Part shown: one piece after another, positions 8,601 to 18,079 of the stretch | Position numbering within the stretch: the stretch's first letter is position 1 | How the letters are laid out: each line of letters starts with the position of its first letter | Source of the DNA: Perkinsela sp. pyNocScin1 | Taxonomy: Eukaryota > Euglenozoa > Kinetoplastea > Prokinetoplastida > Perkinselidae | Length of the DNA stretch: 64,000 nt | Assembly (NCBI GenBank): GCA_964019655.1 | Contig: CAXHTR010000006.1 | Location: 806,001 to 870,000, forward strand | Direction of reading: 5' to 3' | Position numbers and translations under genes: made by a program | Notes under the pieces: model-generated | Database searches by the model: none | What the model saw: only the letters and a program-made list of their open reading frames with translations | Told to the model about the DNA's origin: nothing

Positions 8601-9548
8601 ATGACTAATCATCTAGCCACATTGCGTTTACTTTTCTTGATCACCGATTTATACATAACTGATGAAATGACCAGCTTTCTGAAGTCATGCTTAGCACTCG
8701 GCGATTGGGAGAGTGCCCTTTCGCACCTTTCCAAGCTAAGACTTCAAGAATCACAAGGTATTGATACAGGGGCGCTTAATCTTGCTATTTCTTGTTGCAT
8801 TAAGGGAGGTGCTCTGAAGTCTCTTCATAACATTGAGAATCTTATTCATGAGAGAAACAAGCGTCAGCAACTGGAGAAGTCTTCCAACTTACAAGCAAGA
8901 CCGAAACCATCCAAAACTTTCTTCACGGCGCATGAAGTAAAAGAAGTGAATGCTAAATTTACAGCGCGATGGCCACGATCGAAGCCTTCTGTTACTGTAC
9001 CCAGCGATCGATTTGCAAAGATATTTGGAACGAAAATCGAAGCTTGCAAAGAAACGACTAATGAGGTCCAATATAATATTGTCTCAACCGAAGCTCGTCC
9101 TAATATTGATAGTAAAACCATGGTCTTCTTTCCTTCCTCAAGAGATATCGGAAAATACTGCGAGCTTCTCATAGACAACGACATGAAAGAACAAGCGTTA
9201 CGAATCCTCGAGAGGCATATTTTACTTCTGCGTTTTGCTAAGAGCACGAATTCAAGAAACCTTCAGTACTTTCTCGAAGTAGAAACCATACCTCAAGAAA
9301 TAGATGAAACAGTTGCTCATGTTATCAAATCGTGCATCAACACAGTCGATCATGAAAGACTTGTTTCACTTGTAGTATGCTCAGGAAGCCAACCTCTTTC
9401 GTCTGCAGTACTCATATCAAAACTAGAGGATGTGAAATGCAGGGATACTGTGAAGTCTTTGCTTAGTCGCTCAAGCCCTAAAACAAATGCTGCTTTGACC
9501 AGCACGTACTCAGCATTGATCGCAACCTGGATACATAGAAGAAGATAA
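8601..9548 (+). CDS. Hypothetical protein, possibly helical-repeat mitochondrial protein
   Basis: A 315-residue open frame, first gene rightward of the strand switch. I do not recognise it. Residues 23-85 look like paired helices (LGDWESALSHLSKLRLQESQ and TGALNLAISCCIKGGALKSL), a pattern reminiscent of pentatricopeptide or TPR-like repeats, and a second helical block lies at about 195-290. The N-terminus LATLRLLFLITDLYI could be a targeting segment. A second ATG at 8667 (MTSFLKSCLALGDW) would remove it. Codon use is more AT-rich than in the neighbouring housekeeping genes. A PPR-like mitochondrial RNA-processing role is speculation. Confidence 0.6.
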   Translation: MTNHLATLRLLFLITDLYITDEMTSFLKSCLALGDWESALSHLSKLRLQESQGIDTGALNLAISCCIKGGALKSLHNIENLIHERNKRQQLEKSSNLQARPKPSKTFFTAHEVKEVNAKFTARWPRSKPSVTVPSDRFAKIFGTKIEACKETTNEVQYNIVSTEARPNIDSKTMVFFPSSRDIGKYCELLIDNDMKEQALRILERHILLLRFAKSTNSRNLQYFLEVETIPQEIDETVAHVIKSCINTVDHERLVSLVVCSGSQPLSSAVLISKLEDVKCRDTVKSLLSRSSPKTNAALTSTYSALIATWIHRRR

Positions 9549-9819
9549 AAACTTAGCAGTGGACGAATAAATCTTGGTATGATACATACCAAGATGTGAT
9601 ACCACGAATGATACATATACATGCTAAAACTATGATATGTACTTACTAACATCCTAGGTCTTTCGTGTGAATAACATAGCGGTATACTTCAACTGAGAGA
9701 CAGAAGCTCTGAAGTAGTTCTAAAAAGTAATGTTTGCTCTCTTGAGGCTAGGGCTTACTTATCTTGAGACCTTATGTCACGCACACAGTATCCGGAATAC
9801 TTTTGTTTCAATTATTTAT

Positions 9820-10656
9820 ATGCCTGGAATCGATCATTACTTTAAGCCAGTAAAGCGAACATTAGAAGCTGCTGACTCAGAAGAGCTATCTTCCCAAACA
9901 GCGAGCCAGCCGCTCACACAGCCAGATGTCGCTGGTGTTTCAAAGTCAATCCTTTGGCCATTTCTTACTGAACCTAGCTGGCGTGAGGCGCTCCAAACCG
10001 AATTCGAAAAGCCATATTTCCAGTCGCTTGAAGAGACGATTCATAAAGCGTGGCAAAATAATACCATTGTATTCCCACCAAGACATCAAATCTTCGCAGC
10101 GCTCAACTTTAGCCCGGTAGAAAACTTGCGTGTCGTACTTATTGGGCAAGACCCCTACCACAATCACAGACAAGCAAACGGTCTGTGCTTCTCCGTAGCA
10201 CCAGGCGTCGATACCCCACCATCGCTGCGGAACATGTTCAAAGAGTTAAAGACTGACATCGAGGGCTTTCAAGTACCCAGCCATGGCTGTCTTATTCCAT
10301 GGGCACAGCAGGGCGTTCTCCTCCTGAATGCCTCGCTCACAGTTGAGGCCCACAAGGCAAACTCACACTCTCAGATCGGCTGGCAGCGCTTTACTGACGC
10401 CTGCATCAGCCACTTGAACAAGCACAGGTCTTCGCTTGTCTTTCTTCTCCTCGGCAATTTCGCGCAGAAGAAGTGCCAGAACATCGATACAAAGCGCCAC
10501 CATGTCATTCGCTGTGCGCACCCGTCACCGCTCTCCGTCACACGCTTCATGGGCTGTAGGATCTTTTCAAAGTGTAACGAGTACCTACGTAGCACAGGGC
10601 AGCAGGAAATCGACTGGAAACTTCCACTACAGCCAGAATCTGCATGGCAAGCGTAG
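9820..10656 (+). CDS. UNG: Uracil-DNA glycosylase, family 1
   Basis: A 278-residue UNG that removes uracil from DNA as the first step of base excision repair. Motifs seen: GQDPYH (109-114) with the water-activating aspartate, GLCFSV (121-126) with the stacking phenylalanine, LLLNASLTV (167-175) with the uracil-reading asparagine, and HPSPLSVTRF (234-243), the leucine-insertion loop. The start at 9820 was chosen because MPGIDHYFKPVKR resembles the N-terminal PCNA-interacting motif (I-x-x-Y-F followed by basic residues) of nuclear UNG. The frame remains open 30 codons further upstream, without a recognisable motif. Confidence 0.95.
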   Translation: MPGIDHYFKPVKRTLEAADSEELSSQTASQPLTQPDVAGVSKSILWPFLTEPSWREALQTEFEKPYFQSLEETIHKAWQNNTIVFPPRHQIFAALNFSPVENLRVVLIGQDPYHNHRQANGLCFSVAPGVDTPPSLRNMFKELKTDIEGFQVPSHGCLIPWAQQGVLLLNASLTVEAHKANSHSQIGWQRFTDACISHLNKHRSSLVFLLLGNFAQKKCQNIDTKRHHVIRCAHPSPLSVTRFMGCRIFSKCNEYLRSTGQQEIDWKLPLQPESAWQA

Positions 10657-10760
10657 ATTAGAGGAAAGTTCATGATCCAAATCTCTAAATGCAGTGCTCT
10701 ACTTGACTTTTCATCAAGATATATGAGCCATTTTTCTAGATGTTTTAAACTTATCTTCCA

Positions 10761-12209
10761 ATGCCGATAAATCGAGTCCTTGTCGACGAAAAAGGTGTCA
10801 AAAACTGCACAGAAGAATTGCAGTCAGGAAATCTCATCGCATTCCCGACGGAAACGGTCTATGGCCTCGGATGTGACGCCCGCAACGCAGAGGCGTGCAA
10901 AGGCGTTTACGCGCTCAAAGGGAGGCCGCATACTGACCCGCTCATCGTCCACGTGCCTTCCTTCGACAATGCATGCAGTATTTGGAATCTAACTGATTCC
11001 GATACAAACCATACCACAGCATTCATCGCCAAGCGCATTCTCAAGCGCATCGCTGATGCCTTCTGGCCAGGGCCGCTCACGATGATCTACGAGGCAAGCC
11101 CATTTTACGCAGAATCCCCCGTGAGTGCCGGCACTGGGCTCGTCGGCGTGCGAACCCCATCACACCCCATTGCACGAAAGCTGTTGGAATTTTCAAAGAT
11201 TCCCATCGCTGCGCCGAGCGCCAATCGCTTCGGCCACACATCGCCGACCACCGCGCAGCACGTCATCGACGACTTTTGCGATACGATTGAAAAGACTGAT
11301 GGGGTGCTCACAGTTGTGGACACTGAAAGTGACACGCCTTGTGACGTCGGCATTGAAAGCACAATACTTCGACTCAGTGTCAAAGAATTTCAAGATTGTG
11401 GCTTCGAGGCTCGCATCGAGCTCTTGCGCAAGGGAATGCTCACACAGCAAGCAATTCGAGCAATTTTTGAAAAATCCTCTGCCTTCGATGAATTGTCTAT
11501 GGATGTCGAGGGTTCCAACGTGAAAATAACCGTCGAGGCAGTCACAAAGCACATCACCAACATCGCAGAGAAGCAGAGCGGCCCCGGCCAGCTCATCAAG
11601 CACTACGCCCCGAGTATCCCGACGTACCTCCTCAAAATCCCACCATTCCTTCAGCAGCCAAACATCCGCGATCTGGAATCCAAGGGCGTGACCCTCAAGC
11701 CACACTCTGGCGAGCTCCTTCTCCTCGACGAGACCCTCTTCTTCTGGATCAGGATGGAAATTGATGGCGACTGGGACCTCGACCTCCGGGAGCGAGGCCC
11801 CGACGACGACTGCTTTTATTTCAAGTTAGGCCTCAAGTTCTTCGTCTCCATGAACAGCCTCGTCTACCCAGCGATGCTGCCGCCGGACTACGTCGAGGCG
11901 CAAATCGTCACGCACGAGTCTTCGATTGCGTGCATTGACTACAACGGCCAGCTCGCTGCCATGGGCGGGGTGTTCCACCATTATCAAGATTTGTCAAGCA
12001 CCGGCGACCCGCAAGAAGCCGCCCAGGGCCTCTACGCGGCGCTCCGGCACGCTGAGAGCGGCGTCGGTGCCTCGCGGCTCTTTGTGCCGGACGTGCGGGA
12101 CAGCAGCGCTGCCAGCGACAGCAAAAGGGAGATGGAGGGGTCTATAGCTGATAGGCTCTTCCGCTCGGCATCGGGCGTTTCTATTCGAGTTTTGTACTCG
12201 TTGGTGTAG
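10761..12209 (+). CDS. SUA5: Threonylcarbamoyl-AMP synthase (Sua5/YrdC)
   Basis: A 482-residue Sua5-type enzyme. It makes threonylcarbamoyl-AMP from threonine, bicarbonate and ATP, the first step of the universal t6A37 modification of ANN-decoding tRNAs. The YrdC domain covers about residues 10-215, with AFPTETVYGLGCDA, the KGRPHTDPLIVHV substrate loop, FWPGPLTMIY, GVRTPSHPIARKLL and APSANRFGHTSPTTAQHV. GPGQLIKHYAP marks the linker to the C-terminal Sua5 domain (to 482), which is absent from bacterial YrdC-only proteins. Length is slightly above the usual 350-430. It lies 104 bp downstream of UNG in the same directional cluster. Confidence 0.93.
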   Translation: MPINRVLVDEKGVKNCTEELQSGNLIAFPTETVYGLGCDARNAEACKGVYALKGRPHTDPLIVHVPSFDNACSIWNLTDSDTNHTTAFIAKRILKRIADAFWPGPLTMIYEASPFYAESPVSAGTGLVGVRTPSHPIARKLLEFSKIPIAAPSANRFGHTSPTTAQHVIDDFCDTIEKTDGVLTVVDTESDTPCDVGIESTILRLSVKEFQDCGFEARIELLRKGMLTQQAIRAIFEKSSAFDELSMDVEGSNVKITVEAVTKHITNIAEKQSGPGQLIKHYAPSIPTYLLKIPPFLQQPNIRDLESKGVTLKPHSGELLLLDETLFFWIRMEIDGDWDLDLRERGPDDDCFYFKLGLKFFVSMNSLVYPAMLPPDYVEAQIVTHESSIACIDYNGQLAAMGGVFHHYQDLSSTGDPQEAAQGLYAALRHAESGVGASRLFVPDVRDSSAASDSKREMEGSIADRLFRSASGVSIRVLYSLV

Positions 12210-12288
12210 GAAAAGTGAGTTTCGATGAAATTTTTACTACAAATCGAAAATATTTCGCAACATCTCCAAAAATTCACTTTTTCGAACT

Positions 12289-12771
12289 ATGAACACTGAA
12301 GAGGAAGCCCGCCCATCGTGCATCTACCCAGTGTACATCAACAGCAAGATCGATCGCGCCGCCGGGCGTCGCCTGCCAAAGTCCAAGTGCGTCGAAGACC
12401 CAAACATCAAAGAGATCTTCGATGTGTGCGTGGCGTGGGGCGCCGACTGCAAGCCCGAGCCCCTCAAGTCCCACCCGCGCGTGTCTGGCAGGTCGTGGCC
12501 TTACTACAGCGGTGGCCGCATCCGCGTGCCGTACCGCACGATTAACGTCCCGCGCGTCGAGGCAACGGACGACGAGGTCGGCGAGCTCAAGGCGACGCTT
12601 GAGCAGTGCAGGCTCAATGGGGAAATCGAAAAAATAACCAAGCGCGAGTTTCTGATTCGGCTGTGTGAGGGCATCCGGCGCTACAGGGCGCGGAAAGCAC
12701 TGGCAAAGGAGGCAGAAAAGGCAGCAGCACCACCGGCCCCGCAGAGCAAGCCAGGGAAGAAGAAAAAGTAA
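12289..12771 (+). CDS. SRP19: Signal recognition particle 19 kDa protein
   Basis: A 160-residue SRP19, which binds helices 6 and 8 of SRP RNA and allows SRP54 to assemble on it. Motifs: CIYPVYINSKIDRAAGRR (residues 11-28), followed by LPKSKCVEDPNIKEIFDVC, the conserved core of SRP19; RVSGRSWPYYSGGRIRVPY aligns with the R-x-x-Y/W-x-x-x-G-R-V-R-V strand. The tail is lysine-rich (ending GKKKK), as in many SRP19 proteins. It starts 80 bp after the Sua5 stop. Confidence 0.92.
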   Translation: MNTEEEARPSCIYPVYINSKIDRAAGRRLPKSKCVEDPNIKEIFDVCVAWGADCKPEPLKSHPRVSGRSWPYYSGGRIRVPYRTINVPRVEATDDEVGELKATLEQCRLNGEIEKITKREFLIRLCEGIRRYRARKALAKEAEKAAAPPAPQSKPGKKKK

Positions 12772-12855
12772 GGCTGTGGTGATCCTAAGGGTTGGTATTA
12801 AATTCGAGAATGAGTGCCCAATTTCACTTTTCTTCAGAATTTCTCTCAAAATTTT

Positions 12856-14310
12856 ATGTCATCAACTGACCTATTCGAGCCGCTTCAAAAAACCATCGAC
12901 GCCATCTGGGACGAGTCCGCTGTCCCCTCCCTCATCGAGTACCTCAAAGTCCCGAACCAGTCCCCGAGCTTCGACCCCGACTGGGACTCCAACGGCTTAC
13001 TCGAGAAGGCCATGGACGTCATCGTCCGCTGGGTCGACGGCCAGGGCCTCCAGCATATCGTCCAGAACAAAGTCTACAGGGCTGCGGGCAGAACGCCTTT
13101 TCTGCTTATAGAGCTGAATGATTCCTTATCTCAGAAAAATGATGGCTCCACCCTCATTTACGGCCATATGGACAAGCAGCCGCCGGTCACTGGCTGGAAT
13201 GCCGGCGCCGGGCCCTACGATCCATTATACGAAAAAGGCAAGCTCTACGGACGAGGGGCCGCTGACGACGGCTACGCCGTCTACAGCGCTGTGAGCGCTG
13301 TCAAGGCCCTCCAGGCCCACGGCGTCCCCCACGGCCGCGTTTTCATCATCATCGAAGGCGGCGAGGAGAGCGGATCAGTCGATTTGCCTTACTATCTCGA
13401 GAGATACCTGCCTGAATCAAAAAACCTGTCGCTCATCCTCTGCCTCGACTCCGGCGGCCACTCCTACGACCGCCTGTGGGTCACCGACTCCCTCCGGGGC
13501 GTCGCCGAGGGCGTTTTGACAGTAAATACAATCGAAAGCCCTATGCACTCCGGCCTCGGCGGCGGCGTCGTGCCGTGCCCGCTGCGCATTGCTCGAATTT
13601 TACTGAATCGTATTGAGGATACTGAAAAAGGCGAGATAAAACTTCCAGCGCTCCACTGCCAGATATCAGACGAAACAAAGGCCAAGTGCAGGGCGCTCGA
13701 CGCGCACATGGCGAGCAGCGAGTACGCAGCGCAGCTGGGCTGTGGCAGCCTGGACCTCGCGTGGCCGAACGAGAAAGCGAAAACATCGGATTTCGTGCTG
13801 GCGAACGCCTGGAAGCCGTGCATAACGGTCACTGGTATCGACGGGTTTCCTGAGACTGCGACGGCCGGCAATGTCATTCACCCGGCGGTTTCCCTCAAAC
13901 TTTCAGTCCGGCTGCCGCCCACAGTCGACCACGAGGTGGCCTCGGCACATATCAAGCGCGCACTGGAAGTGAATCCACCCTACGGTGCGAAGGTCACATA
14001 CACAGCGAACGACGGGGGCAACGGCTGGGCGGCCAAGCCCTTCGCCGGGTGGCTCGAGACTGCCACTGCAGAGGCCTCGCAGGCGGTCTTTGGGGAGCCG
14101 GTGGGCGCGATGAGCCTCGGCGGGTCCATCCCGCTGATTCACTTCCTGCAGGGGCTGAGCCCGAAGGCGGAGATCGTTGTGACGGGGGTTCTTGGGCCGG
14201 AGAGCAACGCGCACGGCCCGAACGAGTTTCTGCATGTGCCGTACGTCAAGAAGCTGACGGCGTGTGTGGCGCATATGCTGCGAAGGCACTTTGTTGCGAT
14301 GATGCGGTGA
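12856..14310 (+). CDS. M20-family metallopeptidase (carnosine dipeptidase-like)
   Basis: A 484-residue M20 peptidase with two predicted zinc ions. Seen: YGHMDKQPPV with H104 and D106; KLYGRGAADDGYA (129-141) with the bridging aspartate D137; IIEGGEESGS (165-174) with the catalytic glutamate pair; CLDSGG with D198; and near the C-terminus ESNAHGPNEFLHVPY with the last zinc histidine. The lid/dimerisation domain lies between. The GHMDKQP and AHGPNEF motifs resemble the CNDP/DUG1 group of dipeptidases. The start at 12856 (MSSTDLFEPL) is preferred; the frame opens 14 codons earlier. Specific substrate unknown. Confidence 0.9.
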   Translation: MSSTDLFEPLQKTIDAIWDESAVPSLIEYLKVPNQSPSFDPDWDSNGLLEKAMDVIVRWVDGQGLQHIVQNKVYRAAGRTPFLLIELNDSLSQKNDGSTLIYGHMDKQPPVTGWNAGAGPYDPLYEKGKLYGRGAADDGYAVYSAVSAVKALQAHGVPHGRVFIIIEGGEESGSVDLPYYLERYLPESKNLSLILCLDSGGHSYDRLWVTDSLRGVAEGVLTVNTIESPMHSGLGGGVVPCPLRIARILLNRIEDTEKGEIKLPALHCQISDETKAKCRALDAHMASSEYAAQLGCGSLDLAWPNEKAKTSDFVLANAWKPCITVTGIDGFPETATAGNVIHPAVSLKLSVRLPPTVDHEVASAHIKRALEVNPPYGAKVTYTANDGGNGWAAKPFAGWLETATAEASQAVFGEPVGAMSLGGSIPLIHFLQGLSPKAEIVVTGVLGPESNAHGPNEFLHVPYVKKLTACVAHMLRRHFVAMMR

Positions 14311-14919
14311 GTAAGAAGTGAAATTTTGGGTAAGTAGCATGTCATCGACATTGTTGGATTGGTGGATTTCGAGTTTATATCATAGGACTACTTACGAATG
14401 GTCGTCTGAGCGTAGTGTGTATCATGAGAATGGGAACGTTTCAATGTTGTTTGGTCATAGTAAGGTGGTCATCTTGATACCGCATTTCATGGGTAGCATC
14501 AGGCTGATAGGCTAGCGTAGGGCTGGACCTTGCCATAAGAGTTCCGCAGTAGAAAGAAAAGGACGTTCCATCAGAATTTCTTGCCAGTGACTAGTGATGG
14601 AGCGAAGGCGGCAGTTTCACCGGAATAATGAAGGCTAAAGAGCTTGTGCGCCTGCGCTCTTGCCAAGAATGGCTTCATAACGGACATGTGAAAGATGGTC
14701 TGCGATAGGAAATATGCATTGAAAGAGAAAGCATCGAAAATAGAGAATTCAAAAGAAAGGGAAGGGATACATCCCTTTCGCCTCTGTTAACTGAATCAGA
14801 AGCTGGATCACCCAATCAACTTCCAAAAGTAACGAAAAAAAACAAAGCAGCAATGCAAGTCGAATCTAATCCTTCAATTTATGACAAACTTTCTCTTTTT
14901 CCCACAATCTTCTCTACAA
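14311..14919. other. Intergenic, no gene seen
   Basis: A 609-bp spacer between the M20 peptidase and SF3b14. No frame with coding character was found. The last 50 bases are pyrimidine-rich (TTTCTCTTTTTCCCACAATC), fitting a trans-splice acceptor for SF3b14. Confidence 0.6.
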
Positions 14920-15300
14920 ATGAGCGACGAATCGCACGCCGAAGAGCTCGAGCGCTACCGCTCGGTCGCCGCGCTGCCGTCGGATGTCAACCGCCTCCTC
15001 TTCTGCCGCAACCTCCCCTTCAAGGTCACATCCCTCCAAGTCTACCAGCTCTTCGAGAAATTCGGACCCGTCTACCGCGTCTGGCTCGGTAAAGAGTCTG
15101 GCACGCGAGGCACGGCCTACGTCATGTTCGCCAGCGTTCTCGACGCCAAGCAGGCAGTCGCAAAGCTCAACAACCTCAAGATCGGGTCCAGGCACCTCTC
15201 TGTCGTCTTCTTTAACAAGACTAAGCTCGAGCGCTCGACCCTCGCGCGGCAGCGAAAGAGCGAAGTCCTCGAGAAACAGGCCGAGGCGTTTGCGAACTGA
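14920..15300 (+). CDS. SF3B6: Splicing factor SF3b14 (p14, SF3B6)
   Basis: A 126-residue single-RRM protein matching SF3b p14, the U2 snRNP subunit that contacts the branch-point adenosine. RNP2 is NRLLFCRNLPF, RNP1 is TRGTAYVMF; the DAKQAV helix and RHLSVVFFNKTK strand follow, and the tail is charged (TLARQRKSEVLEKQ), as in the family. In a kinetoplastid the main use of the spliceosome is trans-splicing of the spliced leader. The start at 14920 (MSDESHAEELERYR) is preferred over an ATG 13 codons upstream that lies in the pyrimidine tract. Confidence 0.93.
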   Translation: MSDESHAEELERYRSVAALPSDVNRLLFCRNLPFKVTSLQVYQLFEKFGPVYRVWLGKESGTRGTAYVMFASVLDAKQAVAKLNNLKIGSRHLSVVFFNKTKLERSTLARQRKSEVLEKQAEAFAN

Positions 15301-15825
15301 GCCAGTGTATGTCGAGTGCACAGAGTCTTTTTACTCTTTCTCAAGTGTAAGCCATGTGCGTATGACTTTCTGCTAATTTGAAAGTTTTCTCAGAGAAGTT
15401 AAAGATATCATCGTTATTTTTGTGTATGCGAATCATAATGCCCAATCGGTGAGAACCACGGTCACGTCGATAACTACAGAAAAGTGTCGCTCTGAATAGC
15501 TTTTATTGTATAGTAGGCCAGGATCAAGATCAAAGGCGAGCCGAGTGATGAAATTTTTCAACTGATGCGATATCCCAGAGATGCTTGAGATATTTTTTCT
15601 TTCCCTTGAGCATAGATAAGATATGATACTCTTTCGCTCGGATTTTATTCTCAGCACCTTTGTAGCTGTGCGCATGTTTCGAAGAATCAAAACATATTTC
15701 TATTGATTTTTGGTAAGAGTTATCAATTTAGGAGCTTTCTACCGATTCTCGAATTGATACAAAGCTGCGAAAGCGAATTTAAGCCCTCATTGACACGTCA
15801 CTCCTTCCACTCTCTACATACTACA
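15301..15825. other. Intergenic, no gene seen; boundary between housekeeping genes and LRR array
   Basis: A 525-bp AT-rich spacer where the housekeeping genes end and the LRR array begins. An open frame extends 41 codons upstream of the next gene's ATG but has no family features and is probably 5' UTR. Confidence 0.6.
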
Positions 15826-16830
15826 ATGCTCCTTCACCTCGTAACAGCCGACTCCCTCGGCCGCGTCGATCCAGCCTCGCTCTCCGACCAAGTGATTCTC
15901 GAGCTTCTCATCGACCAGTGTGAGCCCGAAACCCAATATGCGTTCAAAGACATTGAAGATGATGATGACGAATGCGCTGCTGATAACGCATGCTATCTCG
16001 ACGCATGCTCCATGACCGGCGTCCGCTGCGTCAACGAACAAGTGGTTGGCATCTGCTGGATCGACACCATTGACGCCGACGAGCTCTCGCTCAAAATCCT
16101 CCCGCAAAAGCTCGAGACCCTCTGCATGCAGGTGACACGGGGCAACCACAGCGCACCGGTCGCTTTCCAGATGAAAGACCTCCCGCAATCTCTGGTGCAC
16201 ATCAATCTGTACTTTATGCCAATGGTCGAGCAGACTGACATCGCCGATGTCCCTCCCGGGGTCACGTCCTTGACTATTGACCACTGCCGCGCCACTGGTA
16301 CAGTCGATGTCAAGGGCCTTCCACAGGATCTCAGTATTCTCAACCTGCGACAGAACAAATTTTCAGGGGAATTCGACTTTGCGGCCATTCCGCGGAAAAT
16401 GGAAGAAATAGACATATCTGAAAACCAGTTTTCGGGCAGTGTGCACGTCCTTGGCTTACCACACAGTCTTACGCACATAATCGCCTTTTTGAACAACTTC
16501 TCGGGGGAAATTAGCCTCGCTGCGCTGCCCAGCAAGCTGGAGAAGCTCGACCTACACAGCAATCAGCTGACCGGGGGCATCGACCTCGGCAGCCTGCCCG
16601 ATAACCTTCAGGAGCTCATGCTGTCTGCAAATAATCTCTCGGGGACGCTGAACTTTCGTTTTCTGCCGGAGTCGCTGTCGGCGATATACCTCAGCCTGAA
16701 CCGTTTTACAGGGGTCATTGACCCCTCGACGTTACCAGAGTCGCTTCATACGCTCTACATCGATGAGAATGACTTTGAGCGGTTGCCAGACGAAAGCAAG
16801 CTGCCAGAGTGGCTTGACTTTTACTGCTGA
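15826..16830 (+). CDS. LRR-family protein, first member of the plus-strand array
   Basis: A 334-residue protein. Leader MLLHLVTAD; cap helix SLSDQVILELLIDQC; an acidic insert (DIEDDDDECAADNAC) before the cap core DACSMTGVRCVNEQVV, in which W is replaced by M. About ten repeats follow (for example LRQNKFSGEFDFAA and LHSNQLTGGIDLGS), with no V-V-D-E-N-G cap; the protein ends LPEWLDFYC. Remnants resembling this 3' end recur at 21125-21173 and 22251-22300, so this gene type was part of a duplicated unit. The start at 15826 matches the short-leader rule of the family. Confidence 0.9.
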   Translation: MLLHLVTADSLGRVDPASLSDQVILELLIDQCEPETQYAFKDIEDDDDECAADNACYLDACSMTGVRCVNEQVVGICWIDTIDADELSLKILPQKLETLCMQVTRGNHSAPVAFQMKDLPQSLVHINLYFMPMVEQTDIADVPPGVTSLTIDHCRATGTVDVKGLPQDLSILNLRQNKFSGEFDFAAIPRKMEEIDISENQFSGSVHVLGLPHSLTHIIAFLNNFSGEISLAALPSKLEKLDLHSNQLTGGIDLGSLPDNLQELMLSANNLSGTLNFRFLPESLSAIYLSLNRFTGVIDPSTLPESLHTLYIDENDFERLPDESKLPEWLDFYC

Positions 16831-16971
16831 GGGAAAATTCAGAGCGCTTTATATTGAGAAAGTGCCTGGTATTGATTTTATGCTAAGAGAATAGAAAAGA
16901 CACTGCAGTTGTGGTGGAATTAGGGAATGATAGTTTTCGCTCACACTTTACGCTTATCTGACTCAATAACA

Positions 16972-17817
16972 ATGTTTTTAAGCCTTCAAAGTGTCGACCC
17001 GTCGCTTGGCCGCCTCGACTACGATTCACTCTCTGATCAAGCGCTGATGGAAATTTTCTGCTCACCTTTGGAACTCCACACGAAATTACTTCAAGATGAA
17101 AATGGACATTTCCTGGATGTGTGCGAGTGGCAGAACGTGGTGTGCACAGATGGTCGAGTGACACGTATCAGAATGAACAACTGGATCTATACTGAAAAGC
17201 CAGCGACATTCGAGTACATTCCGCCGCTCGTGACGCACTTTGAGGCTGAACAATGCTTCATGCGGGGAACGCTTGACACACGAGTCCTACCCGCCCATCT
17301 TATCGAATTTGATGTTTATAAGAGTTTGCTGCGCGGCACAGTAGACTTTCGTGGCTTCCCCAGGGGTCTACAGGACATTAGCATTTCGTATAACTCCTTT
17401 TGTGGATCTTGCTCGCTTGTAGATCTTCCCAATTCAACTTCACATCTTTACGCAGGCAACAACCAATTTTCAGGGGAAATATCGCTGAATCAGCTGCCAT
17501 CAACGCTTGAAATTCTGCTCTTAGATAATAATAAGCTACATGGCTCAGTTGTGCTGAAAAACCTTCCGCAAGCGCTACTGTATCTCGACTTATCTGGTAA
17601 TGATTTTACAGGAGATTTTAAGCTTCTGGATCTTCCATCAAGTCTTGCGATTGTAAGCATCTACCGCAACAAATGGAGCGGAACAGCAATCCTCCAAAAA
17701 TCGAGTGTCAGGATGCCTTTTCGGTTAACCCATGACAACATCAACAAAGTGCTGGATGAGGATGGCAATACCCATGAATGGGAACCTGAAATAGTGGCCC
17801 AACAGATGGAGCTATGA
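16972..17817 (+). CDS. LRR-family protein with C-terminal D-E-D-G-N cap
   Basis: A 281-residue protein. Leader MFLSLQSVD; cap DPSLGRLDYDSLSDQALME, then DVCEWQNVVCTDGRVTRI. Seven repeats follow, then a last repeat GTAILQK leading into the C-terminal cap (FRLTHDNINKVLDEDGNTHEW). The 5' flank is shared with the genes at 21315 and 22426 (the GCAGTTGT...AATGATAGT block, about 16902-16937). An ATG 15 codons upstream lies in this shared flank; the gene at 21315 has an in-frame TGA in that space, so the downstream ATG is used here too. Confidence 0.9.
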   Translation: MFLSLQSVDPSLGRLDYDSLSDQALMEIFCSPLELHTKLLQDENGHFLDVCEWQNVVCTDGRVTRIRMNNWIYTEKPATFEYIPPLVTHFEAEQCFMRGTLDTRVLPAHLIEFDVYKSLLRGTVDFRGFPRGLQDISISYNSFCGSCSLVDLPNSTSHLYAGNNQFSGEISLNQLPSTLEILLLDNNKLHGSVVLKNLPQALLYLDLSGNDFTGDFKLLDLPSSLAIVSIYRNKWSGTAILQKSSVRMPFRLTHDNINKVLDEDGNTHEWEPEIVAQQMEL

Positions 17818-18079
17818 TGTGCGTACGTGTGTGGATAATACTCTCATTAAACATAAAGAGAATAAGAATTCCGAATTAAATTTACTGAAAATCAATTCAT
17901 GCAGACAAAAAAAACCTATAGCTTCTTGAAATATAGAACACAGGGTAATATAATGAAATAAAAATATATTCTATTTTGATACAAAATGACATTTCGAGAT
18001 ATCATATAATACACAGCCTGATTTTAGTACATCATCTTTAGACTATTAATATGCGTCTGTTCAGTATTCTATGATTACA

